64,000 bases of DNA, taken from Sphingobacterium allocomposti (lineage in GTDB: Bacteria > Bacteroidota > Bacteroidia > Sphingobacteriales > Sphingobacteriaceae). Shown piece by piece: positions 63,801 to 64,000 of the stretch. The DNA lies in assembly GCF_008124885.1 (NCBI RefSeq), contig NZ_VNHX01000010.1:62001-126000 (forward strand), in the 5' to 3' direction. The translations under genes were made by a program, and so were the position numbers. Within the stretch, counting starts at the first letter, position 1. Each line of letters opens with the position of its first letter. The notes beneath the pieces were generated by a model. The model saw only the letters and a list, made by a program, of their open reading frames with translations. It did no database searches and was not told the DNA's origin.

Positions 63801-64000
63801 TGCTTTTGTCCCAGAAGCTTGCAGGATTTTCCAAGGGCGATGCCGATGTCCTGCGTAAAGCCATGGGTAAGAAACAAAAGGCCGTTCTTGATAAGATGAA
63901 GCCCAAGTTTGTCAACCAGGCGGCTGAGAATGGACATGATCCGAAGGTTCTGGAAAAGATATGGACGGACTGGGAAGCCTTTGCCTCGTATGCATTTAAC
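60869..64000 (+). CDS. dnaE: DNA polymerase III alpha subunit with fused N-terminal DEDDh exonuclease (partial, runs off the window)
   Basis: From ATG 60869 (ribosome site AAAGGGAACTAGG) the frame is open to the end of the window, 1044 codons. It begins with an epsilon-like proofreading exonuclease (FDTETTGLPKRWD, residues 5-17; VVGQNIGFDINIMGCEFYR ~95-113; AHNATADVEATTR ~167-179) and continues with the PHP domain (HLHNHSQFSVLQSTI ~262-276; ALTDHGNMMGAFH) and the polymerase core (VGPGRGSAAGSAVAYCLGI ~645-663; MPDIDVDFDDEGRGR; GVHACGVIITPDDI; LYRPGPMEYIPSFIKRKHG). It is the replicative polymerase; all catalytic Asp residues seen are intact. Fusion of exonuclease with DnaE is known in part of the Bacteroidota and supports the Sphingobacteria placement. 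Confidence 0.96.
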   Translation, partial: MYIIFDTETTGLPKRWDAPITDTDNWPRCIQIAWQLHDEMGRLIEHQDYLIKPDGFNIPYDSEKIHGISTELAEQEGVPLPEVLVKFNAALAKAKFVVGQNIGFDINIMGCEFYRYGVESPMAQMPVLDTCTEVTAELLQLPGGRGGRYKLPNLTELHAYLFGVPFAEAHNATADVEATTRCFFELVRREVFTPTDLLVDTGYFVAFKQQNPEPIPSVGLTHINLKAASDAIRQATKGEAVTTVIDDEIRKAFEQAEFAHLHNHSQFSVLQSTISIPALVQAAGKANMPAVALTDHGNMMGAFHFVNSVLSYNKDVEAKNAEAAEKGEPPVGRIITPVVGAEFYVCEDHKDKSRKDNGYQIVFLAKNKRGYHNLAKMASIAYTAGFYYVPRIDRSVVEQYKEDLIVLSGNLHGEVPSKVLNIGEAQAEEALLWWKEQFGHDFYVEIMRHGQEDEDRVNETLIQLARKHDIKLVATNNTYYVSKEDAHAHDILLCVKDGEKLSTPKGRGRGFRFGLPNQEYYFKSTAEMKKVFADIPDAIINVQDVLNKIEIYSLNRDVLLPKFEIPEEFQHPEDLVDGGKRGENAYLRHLTYRGAEERYEVIDDVVRERLDFELATIERTGYPGYFLIVQDFIAAARAMGVSVGPGRGSAAGSAVAYCLGITNLDPIKYDLLFERFLNPDRVSMPDIDVDFDDEGRGRVMQYVIDKYGASQVAQIITYGTMAAKSSIKDTARVLDLPLQDANEIAKLIPNLKLSKIFSMDEKGLKEVLRSEEIEAVNRLKSLADGAGLEAETIKQARILEGSMRNTGVHACGVIITPDDITNFVPVSLAKDSDLFVTQFDNSVVESAGLLKMDFLGLKTLTLIKDTVANVKLRHGVELDPDKFPIDDQLTYELFQRGETIGVFQYESPGMQKYMKELKPTVFADLIAMNALYRPGPMEYIPSFIKRKHGIEPITYDLEACEEYLQETYGITVYQEQVMLLSQKLAGFSKGDADVLRKAMGKKQKAVLDKMKPKFVNQAAENGHDPKVLEKIWTDWEAFASYAFN

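Noticed and set aside
1..64000. tRNA, rRNA, CRISPR, toxin-antitoxin, restriction or phage-defence systems
   Set aside because: I looked in intergenic regions and neighbour pairs and found no convincing instance; the nuclease genes present fit DNA repair better than defence.

Overview
The window is chromosomal DNA from a Bacteroidota bacterium, most likely the Sphingobacteriaceae (Pedobacter/Parapedobacter/Olivibacter-like). Support comes from DnaE with a fused N-terminal exonuclease, a BshB1-type bacillithiol deacetylase, a DUF4294 protein, the radical SAM/TIGR03915 pair, an S46 peptidase relic and a PER/CGA-like class A beta-lactamase. Several upstream regions also carry the Bacteroidota promoter element TAnnTTTG, sometimes with an upstream TTG. 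I see no rRNA, tRNA, CRISPR array, intact insertion sequence or prophage.

Layout. 0-17 kb is a loosely packed accessory stretch: an ECF sigma factor, a triple palindromic repeat, a thioredoxin-reductase-like flavoprotein, a Tat-exported SDR, a cytoplasmic glycosidase-like protein paired with a zinc dehydrogenase, a DUF892 ferritin-like protein, two tandem YetF/DUF421 membrane proteins, a GH13 lipoprotein, a phytochrome-shaped histidine kinase lacking the chromophore motifs, and a PAS histidine kinase. 17-23 kb holds a GH1 beta-glucosidase, an acyl-CoA dehydrogenase-like protein, an AraC regulator and an ABC-F protein. 23-42 kb is compact housekeeping: gpsA-hemF-M16-M16, the radical SAM/TIGR03915 DNA-repair pair, fbp, an exonuclease/GIY-YIG nuclease, tcdA, tatD-like, purA-pabB, fur, relA/spoT, DUF4294, a glutathione peroxidase, bshB1 and a VOC protein. 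42-48 kb is the imuA-imuB-dnaE2 mutagenesis cassette followed by a class A beta-lactamase. 48.9-56.3 kb is partly eroded: a TonB-receptor-like leader without its gene, a truncated EamA transporter, mazG, a Crp-family regulator with a TolC-HlyD-ABC2 export operon, and a 5'-truncated S46 peptidase. 56.4-64 kb has DinB, DPP-IV-like S9 peptidase, aminopeptidase P, and the start of the replicative exonuclease-DnaE fusion, which runs off the right edge.

The most interesting signal is regulatory. A 17-bp palindrome, T(A/G)CTAA-N5-TTAGTA with an all-A/T spacer, lies immediately upstream of three separate DNA-repair transcription units within 15 kb: the radical SAM/TIGR03915 pair, the exonuclease/GIY-YIG gene (where it is the core of a perfect 35-bp palindrome touching the start codon), and imuA-imuB-dnaE2 (where it directly precedes a consensus -7 element). 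This looks like the operator of an SOS-type regulon, and it links the poorly understood radical SAM/TIGR03915 pair to damage-induced repair. No LexA-like repressor is encoded in the window, so the regulator is unknown.
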